Counted from the first letter of the stretch, positions 1 to 9,766 are shown. The stretch is DNA of 64,000 nucleotides from Pedobacter xixiisoli (GCF_900215335.1 NZ_OCMT01000002.1:868001-932000); one strand, 5' to 3'. A program made the numbers and translations. The notes: generated from the sequence alone by a model not told the origin.

Positions 1-1182
1 CGATGCGAAATAACGAATTACCGAGAAACGAGCATCCTCTAAACTCATCGTAGTATCAGCTTCTGGCCACTCTTTACCAACAATAGCATTTTTGAAACCT
101 GCTTGCTCAAAAGCCTTTTGCCAATCGTTAACACCAGCAATTAGAAAAGGTCTCCACTTTTTCGGCGTTGCCGGATCTATATAGTATACAATTTGTTTCT
201 TCGGCTCTACCAGTTCACCTCTTTTAAATTTTTCTATGTCTTCTTCTTTCGGTTCTAATCTCCATCTGTGTACATAAGCATCGGTTTTTACTTTTTGTTG
301 TTCATCGCTGTATTTATACATCGCACTAGCGAAGAAACCCACACGAGGATCGTAAATACGCTTACGCATTGGCTTTTCTGGCAAACCAACAAAAGAGCAG
401 TTAATACCCAAAGTAACCACGCCAGCTTCTCTAGCGGCTAACAAGGTTGGCGAACCTGGGCCTGTTGGTGGCGTTGCTGTGTATGTACGAATACTTCTAA
501 TTTCTGTATTGATAGGGAAACTTTTTACACTTTCGATGTAAGAACGATCTGCCATTTGAGCAGCCAAATTGTACGATCTTTTTGCAGAAGCTTCGAAAGC
601 TGTTAATGGATTTTCACTGATCAGAAAATCAGTAACATCAATCACAATACTTGCAGAATCTTTTCCAAACGCTTTGATGGGGAAAGCTGCAAAAATAGGA
701 TCGATATTAGAACTCGCAACTGCTTTAGCAATCATATCAGTACTATCAACCAAACTCATTGATGATGACACTTTCAAAAACAACTTGTTTGCAGGACCTT
801 TTTCCCAATAAATTACTCTTGCGCCTAACTGCTCACCTCCATAATTTCCAGCGCCTGGTGTAGATTTACTTAAACGGGTTACCGCTAAAATATCTTTTTT
901 AAGCAGTCTGTTTTCTATCTCGAAGAAATATTTATCAGCAATTTTGTGTACCGTAAATAAGCCTTTTTGCGTAATTGCTTTTTTGGTAATTATTTCTGCG
1001 TAAGGTTTAATTGCTGTTTTAGTACTGTCTGCTTTTGGTTTAGCAGCAGCCGTTGTAGCTGCCGGCGCAGTTTTTTTCTTACTCTTTTTAAAAATGCTAC
1101 AGGCACTTAAATTGGCCAGCAACATACAACCTACTACTAAAAGTAGCTTTGTAGATTTTTGAATTTTGAATTCTAAGTTCAT
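1..1182 (-). CDS. Zinc-dependent metalloprotease (DUF5118/DUF5117 type), N-terminal 394 residues, cut by window edge
   Basis: The frame runs from an ATG at 1182 off the left edge without a stop. Residues 1-28 form a lipoprotein signal ending in LSAC, followed by a Lys/Ala-rich linker and a segment resembling the N-terminal DUF5118 and DUF5117 parts of Bacteroidota outer-membrane metzincin-like proteases (for example NYGGEQLGARVIYWEKG and DARFSVIRYFAS). The zinc-binding HExxH site of this family lies further downstream and is not in the window, so catalysis cannot be checked. It follows a SusC/SusD pair on the same strand by 86 bases, which suggests a role in degrading protein or peptide taken up by that pair. 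Family assignment is by recognition of conserved segments. Confidence 0.8.
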   Translation of the reverse strand, partial: MNLEFKIQKSTKLLLVVGCMLLANLSACSIFKKSKKKTAPAATTAAAKPKADSTKTAIKPYAEIITKKAITQKGLFTVHKIADKYFFEIENRLLKKDILAVTRLSKSTPGAGNYGGEQLGARVIYWEKGPANKLFLKVSSSMSLVDSTDMIAKAVASSNIDPIFAAFPIKAFGKDSASIVIDVTDFLISENPLTAFEASAKRSYNLAAQMADRSYIESVKSFPINTEIRSIRTYTATPPTGPGSPTLLAAREAGVVTLGINCSFVGLPEKPMRKRIYDPRVGFFASAMYKYSDEQQKVKTDAYVHRWRLEPKEEDIEKFKRGELVEPKKQIVYYIDPATPKKWRPFLIAGVNDWQKAFEQAGFKNAIVGKEWPEADTTMSLEDARFSVIRYFAS

Positions 1183-1268
1183 TTGATGTGTTTTATTTTT
1201 AGATAAAGACATCCCTATCTCATACTAGGTATAAGTAATTTTTGATAAGGATGTCTTGAGGTTTTTAG

Positions 1269-2681
1269 TTATTGATAACCAGGATTTTGTTTTAAGTTTG
1301 GATTAGCACTTATTGCGCTATTTGGAATTGGAAGTAGTTTTGCCTCTGGCACGTAGCTTGACTTTAATGCCCCAAGTATTACATCTGCCTGCCCAATTCT
1401 TTTTAAAGTATACCAACGATGTGCCTGTTCACAGAAAAACTCTTTTCTAAGCTCCTCAATAATTTCAGTAACTAAAGTAGGTCCGTTTAGTGAGGTACTT
1501 GCTGCAGTTTCTGCTCTGTCTCTAATTACATTTAAATCAGCTTGTGCGCCAGTTAAGTTGGTTCCAATTCTGGCTCTCGCCTCTGCTCTGATTAGATATT
1601 GCTCTGCTAAGCGTAAAACGGTTGGCGATTCTACCACTCCTGCAGCAACAGCGAGTGCATTGGTAGTATATTTATACTTGTATGGCACTACAACCGGAAC
1701 TCCTGCAACGTTGTAAGTAGTCATCCATCGTTGGCGACGTTTGTCTGTACTTGTAAATAAACTTAAAAATGCTGGTCTAATTTCAAACTGAGCTGTTGCT
1801 GTAGGCGCTGGCAAAAAAGTGCCAGCCTCTACCGTGTACTGATTATTAACTGCCAACGGCGATGACATTTGCCAAATACTTTCCAGATTATTTTTTGTCC
1901 AAACACCCGTCGCCATGTTTGCTGTAGGTATGATGCTGTAAAGATTTGTTGCCGCTATTACTTCCGAAGCATTACTCTCAGCAGCAGGATAATCTCTTGT
2001 AAATAAACTTACTCTTGCCAACAAAGCAGCAGCAACAAATTTATTTACGCCCAATCTTGTACCTCCAGAGGCACTGTAATCTGCTAACAAATCGGCTTTT
2101 GCTTCGGTTAAATCCTTTACAATTTGCTCATATATTTTTGCTTCTTCAACCTTTGGCAACAAAGCAGAAACAGTAACATCTGTAGTTGTAACCAAAGGTA
2201 CGCCTCCAAAATTATTTACTAAGTTAAAGTAACAATAAGCCCTTACCACTTTCGCTTCGGCAGTGTATTGTTTTTTTACTTGCGCTGAAGCTCCAGAACT
2301 TTCAGCTAATCCTTCTATAATGGCATTAGCCCTATAAATGATTTGGTAAAGCTCCGAAAAAACAGAAGTTTGTATACTACTTGCAGTGTTATAAGCATTT
2401 TCGAAAGTTTCTTTGTAAGTAGCATTTGCTCCAATATACATCAGATCATCAGCTTGTAACGAGGTGTTTACGGCTAGTCCAGTGGTTTGTGTAGTAATGG
2501 TTGATAAACCAGTATACATGCCAGCTAAAGCATTTCCTGCTAATTTATCGGAAGCAAATACTACAGAGATAGTTACTTCATTTAAAGGTGGATCAATCTC
2601 CACCATTTTTTCGCAAGCGGATAAAACTAAAGTAATAAATAGCGCACCGCTTAATAATATTTTATGGATTGATTTTCTCAT
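1269..2681 (-). CDS. RagB/SusD family nutrient-binding outer-membrane lipoprotein
   Basis: This 470-residue protein has a lipoprotein signal with LSAC and the lipidated Cys at residue 23. The family hallmarks are visible: an N-terminal helix-rich segment (residues about 90-160), the helix containing AEARARIGTNLTGAQADLNVIRDRA, and a C-terminal ending with KLLPIPNSAI and LKQNPGYQ, the usual SusD finish. SusD proteins form a lid over the SusC barrel at the cell surface and capture the substrate. The gene starts 11 bases after the SusC stop, so it is surely cotranscribed with it. The substrate is not evident from sequence; the metalloprotease next door suggests peptides rather than sugars. Confidence 0.93.
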   Translation of the reverse strand: MRKSIHKILLSGALFITLVLSACEKMVEIDPPLNEVTISVVFASDKLAGNALAGMYTGLSTITTQTTGLAVNTSLQADDLMYIGANATYKETFENAYNTASSIQTSVFSELYQIIYRANAIIEGLAESSGASAQVKKQYTAEAKVVRAYCYFNLVNNFGGVPLVTTTDVTVSALLPKVEEAKIYEQIVKDLTEAKADLLADYSASGGTRLGVNKFVAAALLARVSLFTRDYPAAESNASEVIAATNLYSIIPTANMATGVWTKNNLESIWQMSSPLAVNNQYTVEAGTFLPAPTATAQFEIRPAFLSLFTSTDKRRQRWMTTYNVAGVPVVVPYKYKYTTNALAVAAGVVESPTVLRLAEQYLIRAEARARIGTNLTGAQADLNVIRDRAETAASTSLNGPTLVTEIIEELRKEFFCEQAHRWYTLKRIGQADVILGALKSSYVPEAKLLPIPNSAISANPNLKQNPGYQ

Positions 2682-2692
2682 GTCTCAAAATG

Positions 2693-5600
2693 TTAAAAAG
2701 TAAATTGTAAACCTGCTACCACCGTACGTAATGGCGGTGTAGCTACACCTTGCGACTCAGGATCGAAGCCTTCGTAACCAGTAATGGTGAATAGATTTTG
2801 TGCTTGCGTAAAAATTCTTACATTCTGCACATTTACTTTCTGCAACCATGTTGATGGCAGATTGTAAGATAAATTCACATTTTTTAATCTGATAAAAGAG
2901 GCATCAACAATGTTTGCATCAGAGCCAGTCCAGTTACTGTAGCCGAAATAAGCTGGCCTACCATTAGTACCTGCTGTGCCTGCGGTAACTAAATAATCTT
3001 GAGAACCTAAAGCCAAATAGCTATTTACTACACTGGCAGCTGCGTTGTACATGTAGCCTGGCGGATAAAATGATGATCCTGCCAAACTTCTTCCTGTCTG
3101 TTTAACAAATTGGAAAGTAAAATCAAAAGTTAACCCTTTGTAACTAAAAGTATTGCTAATTCCTCCAAAAAACTTAGGGTAAGCACTTGCCACTACATAA
3201 CGGTCGCCCCTACCAATTTCAGACAAGCCAGTTGTTGGAGTAGCTGTACCGCCTGTACCATTTAAATCAGCAAATGCTGGCAAATTAGTAACAGGATCTA
3301 TACCTGTAAACTTATAAGCTGTGATAAAACTAATGGGTCTACCCACCAAATAAGTCGTATAATAAGAAGTTTTTTCTATGTTAGGGAACGATAGTAATTT
3401 GTTTTCATTTTTACTTATATTAAATGTAGTGTTCCAAGAAAAATGTGCTTTTTTAATGTTCTGAGTGATTAAACTTAATTCAACACCAGAGTTTTGTACC
3501 GTTGCCGGAAGGTTACTTTGGTAACCCGTAAATCCAGTTTGCGGACTTAACAGATAATTAATCAGCTGATTTCCAGTCCTATTACGGTAGTAAGAAGCTA
3601 CCAATGATAACCTGTCTTTAAAGAAGCCTAATTCTAAACCTGCCTCTAACTTTTTAGTTTCTTCCCAACGATAATCTGCGTTAGCAATTCTTGATGGATT
3701 TAAACTCGACATACCATTATAAACTGCGGTAGAAGTTGAATAAGTGGCTAAGTAGGCGTAGTCGCCAATCTCATCGCTACCTACTGTACCGTAACTTCCA
3801 CGTAGTTTACCAAAACTGAACCAAGAAGCTTTGTTTTTAAGGAATTTTTCTTCCGAAAATATCCAAGCAGCACCTACCGAACCGAAATTTCCAAATTTTT
3901 TGTTTGGTCCAAACCTAGAAGAACCGTCTCTTCTAAAATTAAGATTTAGGATATACTTGTTCTCGATATTGTAGTTAGCTCTAGCAAATAAAGAGGCGTA
4001 TTTAAACTCCTTAGAAGAAGCACTTGTAGATACAGTTGTTGCGGCCGAAAGGTTTCTCAAGAAATCATCAGAAGAAAAACCTGTAGCATTTGAATAGTAC
4101 GGTTGCTCAGATTTTCTGTATTGATAAGTTCCACCAGCCAAAAAATTTAAATTACCTATCCAAGCTTTACGCGTATAAGTAAGTTGAGGTTCAACAATAA
4201 AAGTATTAGTGTAGGTGTAAGCGTAACTAGCCGACCCAGACGTAGGTACAGCATAAGCCGTGTTCATAGATGTTAACGGTCTAATTACGATTTGTTTAGC
4301 GTCTGTTTTGCTGTAACCTAACGTAGTTTTAAAATCTAAGCCTTTTAAAATATTGTATTTCAAATTCAGATTAGATAACAAATTACTAGTTCTGTTATCA
4401 TTAGTTTGATTTAAAAATCCTAGTGGATTGTTTAAACCAGCGTACCAATATAAAGTACCATTTGGATTGTAAAGCGGATAATTTGGCGGCAAGTTATAAG
4501 CATAAGTTGCTAAATCTGTGGTAGAAACATCATTTCTATCAGTAGAGTAAATTGCCGATATGCCCAAAGTAAACCTTTGATTCAAAGAACTGTGGTTAAG
4601 ATTTAAGTTTACACCGCCACGCTGATAACCTTGATCCCCAGGATATACGTTACCTTCTTTATGGTAAGTTCCGCTTACGTAAAAATTGGTACGAGCATCG
4701 CCACCAGATACATTTGCATTGATGTCGTGAGTTCTTGCTGTACCGCCTAAAATTTCTCTTTGCCAATCTGTATTATCCGTTTGGCTCCACACCAATAAAT
4801 CTGGCGCAGTAGTGATAGATGGCGCAACTGGGTTTGTAGTGCTGTTGGCATAACCTTTTCTACGTAATGCTAAATACTGGTCTGTTTGTAGCATATCTAC
4901 AAAATGCGCCACTACTGACGCTCCTGTAGAAGCGTTGATGCCTACTTTAGTTTTGCCAGATTTTCCTTTTTTAGTGGTAATTAAAACCACACCATTTGCA
5001 GCTCTAGAACCATAAATTGAAGTTGCATCGGCGTCTTTTAAAACTTCAATACTTTCAATATCTGCTGGATTAATGGTATTTAGAGGACTGGTTTGTCCTT
5101 CGGCAGACGGCAAGCCCGAGCTACCAGCTGCAGAGGCAGCCAAGTTAATCGACTCCGATAAATATGGAACATCATCTACAATATATAATGGTCTATTAGT
5201 TTTACCGATTGAGTTTGCACCTCTAATTTGCACGTTAATAGCTGCACCAGGCATACCGTTGGTTTGGGTGATAGCAACACCGGGCATTCTGCCCTGCATA
5301 GCTTGCAATAAGTTAGTTACAGGTTGCTTTTCGATCTCTTTAGCACTAATGCCGGACTGCGAACCTGTACTTGTTCTCCTAGTAGTTGTTCCATACCCCA
5401 TCACCACTACTTCATCTAATTTGGATGGGTCTGGCTCCAATGACACCTGCATATCCTTATCGGCGGGTAGTTGCCTGGTCTTATAACCGATATAGCTAAA
5501 AATCAAAGTAGAATTTTTATTTGCTACACTCATTGCAAAATAGCCAGTAGTGCCTGTAGTAGCTACGGCAGTACTGTCTTTCACCCTAACCGAAACTCCT

Positions 5601-6142
5601 GGAATTGGCTTACCTAATTCATCTTTTACCGTTCCCGAAACTAAATGGTAGTAAGCTCCGCGAAATGATGTAATGCGTTCCTCTTCTTTTTTTTCTGTTT
5701 GTTTGGTTTCTATCTTGGGCTTTAATACGATGAACTGTTCGTTAAATACCTCGTAGCGAATATTTCGGCTTTCCAAAATGCTATTTAAAGCATCAGCTAG
5801 GGAAATATTATTGAAGCTGGTACTTACGCTTGGTTTAGCGCTAATGATCGCATCACTATACACAAATTTTACTTTGGCACTTTTGCCGAGTTGCTGTAAA
5901 ACCTGCTCTAGAGAAGCATCCTTAAAAACTCCCGCTACTTTTGCTTTTAAGGCTTCCTGCGCATTTACTTTTACGGCAAAACACGTCCCTAAACTAAGGG
6001 ACAAGATTAGCATGTATGCAAAGGAAATACGCATAAGTTTAGTTAGTAGTTGTTTAGTGTTGCTGCTTATAAGACATGCTTTTATGGTAGATCGCATATC
6101 TTTCACAGCATAGCAATGCCATGTAAAGATTTTCTTATACAT
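2693..6142 (-). CDS. SusC/RagA family TonB-dependent receptor with N-terminal STN domain
   Basis: The 1149-residue outer-membrane receptor has a long leader with a signal peptide around residues 37-62. It continues with an STN (secretin/TonB N-terminus) domain at about 70-140, a carboxypeptidase-regulatory-like beta sandwich at about 168-230 (VSGTVKDELGKPIPGVSV), a plug from about 265 (IRGANSIG, DADATSIYGSRAANGVVLIT) and a 22-stranded barrel ending in LQFTF. The STN domain is the part that contacts a FecR anti-sigma factor in the outer membrane signalling scheme, and FecR and an ECF sigma gene lie directly upstream. It is therefore likely a transducing receptor that induces its own operon. 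MYKK at 6142 is the chosen start; internal Met codons 16 and 37 are alternatives. Confidence 0.95.
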   Translation of the reverse strand: MYKKIFTWHCYAVKDMRSTIKACLISSNTKQLLTKLMRISFAYMLILSLSLGTCFAVKVNAQEALKAKVAGVFKDASLEQVLQQLGKSAKVKFVYSDAIISAKPSVSTSFNNISLADALNSILESRNIRYEVFNEQFIVLKPKIETKQTEKKEEERITSFRGAYYHLVSGTVKDELGKPIPGVSVRVKDSTAVATTGTTGYFAMSVANKNSTLIFSYIGYKTRQLPADKDMQVSLEPDPSKLDEVVVMGYGTTTRRTSTGSQSGISAKEIEKQPVTNLLQAMQGRMPGVAITQTNGMPGAAINVQIRGANSIGKTNRPLYIVDDVPYLSESINLAASAAGSSGLPSAEGQTSPLNTINPADIESIEVLKDADATSIYGSRAANGVVLITTKKGKSGKTKVGINASTGASVVAHFVDMLQTDQYLALRRKGYANSTTNPVAPSITTAPDLLVWSQTDNTDWQREILGGTARTHDINANVSGGDARTNFYVSGTYHKEGNVYPGDQGYQRGGVNLNLNHSSLNQRFTLGISAIYSTDRNDVSTTDLATYAYNLPPNYPLYNPNGTLYWYAGLNNPLGFLNQTNDNRTSNLLSNLNLKYNILKGLDFKTTLGYSKTDAKQIVIRPLTSMNTAYAVPTSGSASYAYTYTNTFIVEPQLTYTRKAWIGNLNFLAGGTYQYRKSEQPYYSNATGFSSDDFLRNLSAATTVSTSASSKEFKYASLFARANYNIENKYILNLNFRRDGSSRFGPNKKFGNFGSVGAAWIFSEEKFLKNKASWFSFGKLRGSYGTVGSDEIGDYAYLATYSTSTAVYNGMSSLNPSRIANADYRWEETKKLEAGLELGFFKDRLSLVASYYRNRTGNQLINYLLSPQTGFTGYQSNLPATVQNSGVELSLITQNIKKAHFSWNTTFNISKNENKLLSFPNIEKTSYYTTYLVGRPISFITAYKFTGIDPVTNLPAFADLNGTGGTATPTTGLSEIGRGDRYVVASAYPKFFGGISNTFSYKGLTFDFTFQFVKQTGRSLAGSSFYPPGYMYNAAASVVNSYLALGSQDYLVTAGTAGTNGRPAYFGYSNWTGSDANIVDASFIRLKNVNLSYNLPSTWLQKVNVQNVRIFTQAQNLFTITGYEGFDPESQGVATPPLRTVVAGLQFTF

Positions 6143-6229
6143 TTGTATGGTTTATGGGTTAATTGAAACTATTGATTCTATGACCGTTTATACAGGGGTG
6201 TTGGTAGCACTCCTGTTTTTATTTTTACA

Positions 6230-7216
6230 CTATCTGCATCCGCCTCCTTCTATCATAATTGTTTGATTTTCTATTTTATATTGAGCTCCCATTGCAGCAG
6301 CCAAAATCTCTAATGAATTTTTTAATGATTGATCAGTTAAATCTGCATTGATATTGCAAGTAGCATAACTGCTGTAATCTGCCTTTGCAAACTTCATATT
6401 GAATTTACGCTCTATCCTATCCATAATTTCACTGAATGGAGTATGCATGAAATACATAGGATATTCAGTACCCTTGGTTACCGTGATTTTCTCTACTTCC
6501 TCAGGAGCACTTATCTCTCCTTTAGATTGTTCTAAACGATCGAAACGTTGGTTAGGCGTCACAACTGCCAAAACTTTATTGGTATTGTTTACAGGATCTA
6601 ATTCATTTACCTGAACTTTCCCCGTAAGCACAATCAAGTTGTAGTTCTTATTTCTTGTATTTAGGTTAAAGCTTGTCCCTAATACTCTGGTAGAATAATT
6701 ACCTGTCTTAATTATAAATGGATGATCTTTATCTTTAGCGACTTCAAAGAGTGCTTCGCCATTCAATTCGACAACCCTAATACTATCTGTAAAATGCTCA
6801 GGATAAAGTAATGTTGATTTTCCTTTTAACCAAACAATACTGCTATCTGGTAGGATAATTTTCTTTACACCATTTTCTTGGGTAGAAACCAATTGCTCAT
6901 CAACCACATCTTTCTTATTCCCAAAATAGTAAGCCAAACCTGCTACCAAGACAACACTAGCTGCTACTCTGAATAAAACATACTTATAAAGTAGCAACTT
7001 AACTGTAGGTCTATTGACCTGAATTTGAGAAGTAATTTGATTAAAAATTTTATGCTTTAGCTCAGGAGCATTTTTCTCAGCACCTTTCCATTCAACCTGA
7101 TCTGGTAATGCTTGGTTATACCAAAGTTCTAGAAGTTCATTTTCCTCTTCAGAAATTTGTCCCTTTAGTGCTTTTGCTATTAGTTCCTGTATATTGTTTG
7201 GTATGTGGTTATTCAT
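6230..7216 (-). CDS. FecR-family anti-sigma factor
   Basis: This 328-residue protein has a cytoplasmic N-terminal segment that would bind the sigma factor, one membrane helix at about residues 83-100, a periplasmic FecR domain (LPDSSIVWLKGKSTLLYP, then GEALFEVAKDKDHPFII and RVLGTSFNL) and a C-terminal DUF4974-type domain (residues about 255-325). The DUF4974 part resembles the receptor STN fold, a usual arrangement in Bacteroidota. It lies 68 bases after the sigma gene and 87 bases before the SusC start. It most likely holds or activates the sigma factor depending on the state of the SusC receptor. Confidence 0.93.
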   Translation of the reverse strand: MNNHIPNNIQELIAKALKGQISEEENELLELWYNQALPDQVEWKGAEKNAPELKHKIFNQITSQIQVNRPTVKLLLYKYVLFRVAASVVLVAGLAYYFGNKKDVVDEQLVSTQENGVKKIILPDSSIVWLKGKSTLLYPEHFTDSIRVVELNGEALFEVAKDKDHPFIIKTGNYSTRVLGTSFNLNTRNKNYNLIVLTGKVQVNELDPVNNTNKVLAVVTPNQRFDRLEQSKGEISAPEEVEKITVTKGTEYPMYFMHTPFSEIMDRIERKFNMKFAKADYSSYATCNINADLTDQSLKNSLEILAAAMGAQYKIENQTIMIEGGGCR

Positions 7217-7284
7217 TTCTATGTAGCGCTTTACTACATAGCGTACATATTTAACTCACTACCCTTAGTGGAAATGAAATATTT

Positions 7285-7869
7285 TTATTTTTTTAAAAGG
7301 AATAGGATGAGAAAAGCATTGTAACTGCTAATATTTCCCATATTGTCTCTTAAAGTTTTTAGCGCTTTGGTGATATGTGCTTCCACCGTTTTTTTGGAGA
7401 GATTTAGTGATTGTGCTATTTCCTCATTGCTTAACTCATCAAATCTGCTGAGACTAAAAACCAATCTGCATTTCTCTGGCAATACATTCATAGCCGTTTC
7501 AATGTAGTTTCTTAGCTCATCAAACTCTAACCATTGCTGGGTAGAATCATCTATAAGATCAATATTATCCGCTTCTACTCCTGCCTGATCTTTCCTCTTT
7601 TTCAGTCCAGCTATTTTGGCGTAAATCTCATATTTAACTACAGCAGAGATATAAGTTTTAAAGCTGTATTTAATTTCAAGGTTATGACGTTTTTTCCAAA
7701 GATTGATGAAAGTATCCTGAACTATTTCTTCTGCATCGACATGAGAGCCTAATGCAGCATAAGATTTGGCAATCATTCGTTCCCAATACCGATCATAGAG
7801 CAAACCAAAGGCCTTCTCATCATCGTTTTTCAACAATGCTAATAAATCTTCGTCGGTAAAATCAGTCAT
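7285..7869 (-). CDS. RNA polymerase ECF sigma-70 factor
   Basis: This is a 194-residue ECF sigma factor. Region 2 is seen at residues about 20-90 (LYDRYWERMIAKSYAAL, then DAEEIVQDTFINLWKKR) and region 4 at about 125-180 (LPEKCRLVFSLSRFDELSNEEIAQSL followed by the recognition helix SKKTVEAHITKALKTL). Such factors in Bacteroidota direct RNA polymerase to SusC/SusD operons. It heads the sigma / FecR / SusC / SusD / protease unit read leftward. The ATG at 7869 is the first in-frame start and gives the usual family length. Confidence 0.95.
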   Translation of the reverse strand: MTDFTDEDLLALLKNDDEKAFGLLYDRYWERMIAKSYAALGSHVDAEEIVQDTFINLWKKRHNLEIKYSFKTYISAVVKYEIYAKIAGLKKRKDQAGVEADNIDLIDDSTQQWLEFDELRNYIETAMNVLPEKCRLVFSLSRFDELSNEEIAQSLNLSKKTVEAHITKALKTLRDNMGNISSYNAFLILFLLKK

Positions 7870-8130
7870 TTAGGTTAAAGTAGCTAATGCTTAATACAAA
7901 GAAATGAATTTATAGCTAAAAACCATCATGAATGTTACACAAAAAGCAAATCAAGGCCTATTAATGTTGTCAAACCTAAATCAATTTTTTAAAAAAAACA
8001 TCACCTCTAAATATTTTTTCTCGGAAAAGATTAAAAATAAAAAAAGTCTATAAATAAGTATTTAAAGGCTTTTAAGAAATTATTTCACTTACTCAAATGC
8101 TCATATTAAAAACTAAGTTGCCATAAAAAT

Positions 8131-8862
8131 CTAATCTAAACCTGGAAGACTAGGTCTATTAACAGGGTAAGGCAACGTACTGATAGATTCCAAAAATGCG
8201 ATTAATGCATCTCTTTCCGCTACAGAAAGCGCCAAAGGCTTAAGATGTGTCGAAGTCTCGGGGAACAACTGATCTTGCAACTGATTTGCTTTTCGTTTTG
8301 GATGTGGCATACCGTTATTGTAAGTATTAACTAGACCACGTAAATCTTGAAACATCCCGTTATGCAAACAAGGTCCAGTGCGGGTAGTATTACGCAGCGA
8401 CGGCGTTTTAAACTTACCCACATCTTCCGCCTGCTTAGTAACCGCATATCTTCCCAAATCTTCCTTTGCTTCTCCATAAAGTGTAAAACCGATGTTATGA
8501 AAATTCTGGTCCGAGAACAATGGTCCACTATGGCAGTTGATACATCTTGCTTTGGTTCGATAAAGATGCAAGCCTAACATCTGTTGATCATTTAATGCTG
8601 CTGTATCTCCCCGTACAAATCTATCGAAATTACTACGTGAAGTTTTGATTCTACGTTGGAAAGTGGCAATGGCATGAACCAATTGATCTAAGCTAGGTTG
8701 CTCCGTGGCAATTGCCTCTTTAAAAAAAGGTTGGTAAGCTGGAATATGATGTAACTTGGCTGGAAGTTTACTCAAATCTGCGTTCATTTCTTTCGGATTG
8801 GCGAGAGACCCTTTGGTCTGTTCTTCCAAAGACGCGGCACGGCCATCCCAAAGGTATTTAAA
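8131..8862 (-). pseudogene. Truncated di-heme cytochrome c peroxidase (C-terminal half only)
   Basis: The frame opens right after a TAA at 8863-8865 and begins inside the conserved WDGRAASLEEQ segment of the MauG/CcpA di-heme peroxidase family. It then continues normally through one heme site, CINCHSGP, the segment GKFKTPSLRNTTRTGP with the Met/His region, and a natural C-terminus. Intact family members are about 330-380 residues and carry a second CxxCH heme site upstream of WDGRA; that half is missing here. The only available starts are a TTG at 8829 or none, there is no signal peptide, and a hairpin terminator lies just beyond the broken end. A periplasmic di-heme enzyme cannot work this way, so this is read as a deletion remnant. 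Confidence 0.88.
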
Positions 8863-8874
8863 TTAAAGATAAAC

Positions 8875-8898
8875 AAAAAAAGCAGTCTAAACTGCTTT
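8875..8898 (-). terminator. Rho-independent terminator at the broken end of the peroxidase remnant
   Basis: The 8-bp stem AAAGCAGT / ACTGCTTT (8879-8886 and 8891-8898) with a four-base loop is followed, on the minus strand, by a T run. It would stop leftward transcripts coming from the HxlR side. Its position directly against the truncation point fits a deletion junction. Confidence 0.7.
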
Positions 8899-9253
8899 AA
8901 ATAGGCATTTTAAATCTATTTTGTGGCAATCACATTATTATCAAAAAATAAAATTTTATAATTATTGGCAATTTTATTCAAAATAATTGCTTTTTTAACC
9001 TTTTTTACTGTTAGACTTTATAAAAATCTTTGTGCCTAATGGCTGAGTTTGGTAGCTTCATTTACTAACTGAACAATTACGAATTTAACAGTGTGAAGTT
9101 CATAAAATAATTCGTCCTCGAGGAGTTATAACTTACCCTAAAACATTATCTTCCCAGGAATATATATATTAGAAGGATAATTCCAAAAATACAGGTCTTT
9201 GTTATAATTAATAAAACGCTATTACCTCCAATCCTGGTCTTATAGAGCAAAAA
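8899..9253. other. AT-rich gap without a recognised gene
   Basis: No credible ORF is seen. A weak hairpin (GCAATT at 8968-8973 and AATTGC at 8985-8990) followed by six T could be a + strand terminator with no gene left upstream of it, which fits gene loss here. The rest is AT-rich sequence. Confidence 0.4.
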
Positions 9254-9658
9254 TTATCCCAATTCATTATTTAGTACTTTCGAGGAACGTTCACTTTTGA
9301 TCTTTGCACGGTGTTGCATTCCCCATTTAGTCATAGCTCCTACTACTTCTTCCAAAGTTTCACTATATGCTAGTAATTCATATTCGATTGTAACTGGATA
9401 ACCATTCTCAACTTTCTTGACGATAAATCCATTCATTTCCAATTCTTTTAATTCACTAGAAAGTACTCTTGCTGAGATCCCTGTTACTTGTCTTTGTATT
9501 TCAGTAAATCTTTTGTTGCCTCTTGCCATTGCAATAATGATCATCAGTTTCCATTTTCCTCCGATAGCATACAATGCATCGCTCACTGCATTTAATACCG
9601 TATGGCATTCCTCCGTGAATGCATTATTTTCAACTTGATTTTCTCCTAAATCTGACAT
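9254..9658 (-). CDS. HxlR-family winged-helix transcriptional regulator
   Basis: This 134-residue regulator shows the HxlR pattern clearly: a Cys near the start of the domain (ECHTVLNAV), GGKWKLMIIIAMARGNKRF, then GISARVLSSELKELEMNGF as the recognition helix, and the wing with a VTIEYELLAYSETL segment ending at W. HxlR proteins often sense redox or electrophile stress through that Cys and repress a neighbouring divergent oxidoreductase gene. Here the divergent neighbours are a DoxX-like membrane protein, an NTF2-like protein and a broken SDR. Two GGTAACC repeats in the shared intergenic region are probable operators. Confidence 0.93.
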   Translation of the reverse strand: MSDLGENQVENNAFTEECHTVLNAVSDALYAIGGKWKLMIIIAMARGNKRFTEIQRQVTGISARVLSSELKELEMNGFIVKKVENGYPVTIEYELLAYSETLEEVVGAMTKWGMQHRAKIKSERSSKVLNNELG

Positions 9659-9675
9659 ATTATTTTTAATTACTT

Positions 9676-9693
9676 GGTAACCTTTAGGTAACC
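9676..9693. promoter_or_regulatory. Tandem GGTAACC operator-like repeats between hxlR-type gene and DoxX gene
   Basis: Two identical copies of GGTAACC sit at 9676-9682 and 9687-9693, 11 bases apart start to start, in the 108-base divergent intergenic region. A one-turn spacing places both on the same face of the helix, which suits a winged-helix dimer. Assignment to the HxlR protein is by position only. Confidence 0.55.
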
Positions 9694-9720
9694 ACTAACA
9701 AATAGTAAGCAAATGTAATA

Positions 9721-9728
9721 TATTTTTG
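9721..9728 (+). promoter_or_regulatory. Probable -7 promoter element of the DoxX operon
   Basis: TATTTTTG matches the Bacteroidota -7 consensus TAnnTTTG and lies 39 bases before the DoxX start. The GGTAACC repeats lie upstream where the -33 region would be. A clear -33 TTG is not seen. Confidence 0.45.
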
Positions 9729-9766
9729 TGCAATAATAATTAAGCACAATTCAAATCAATAAAATT

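Noticed and set aside
5073..5486. 137-codon ORF on the + strand
   Set aside because: It is a shadow of the SusC plug coding region, which has strong family matches on the other strand.
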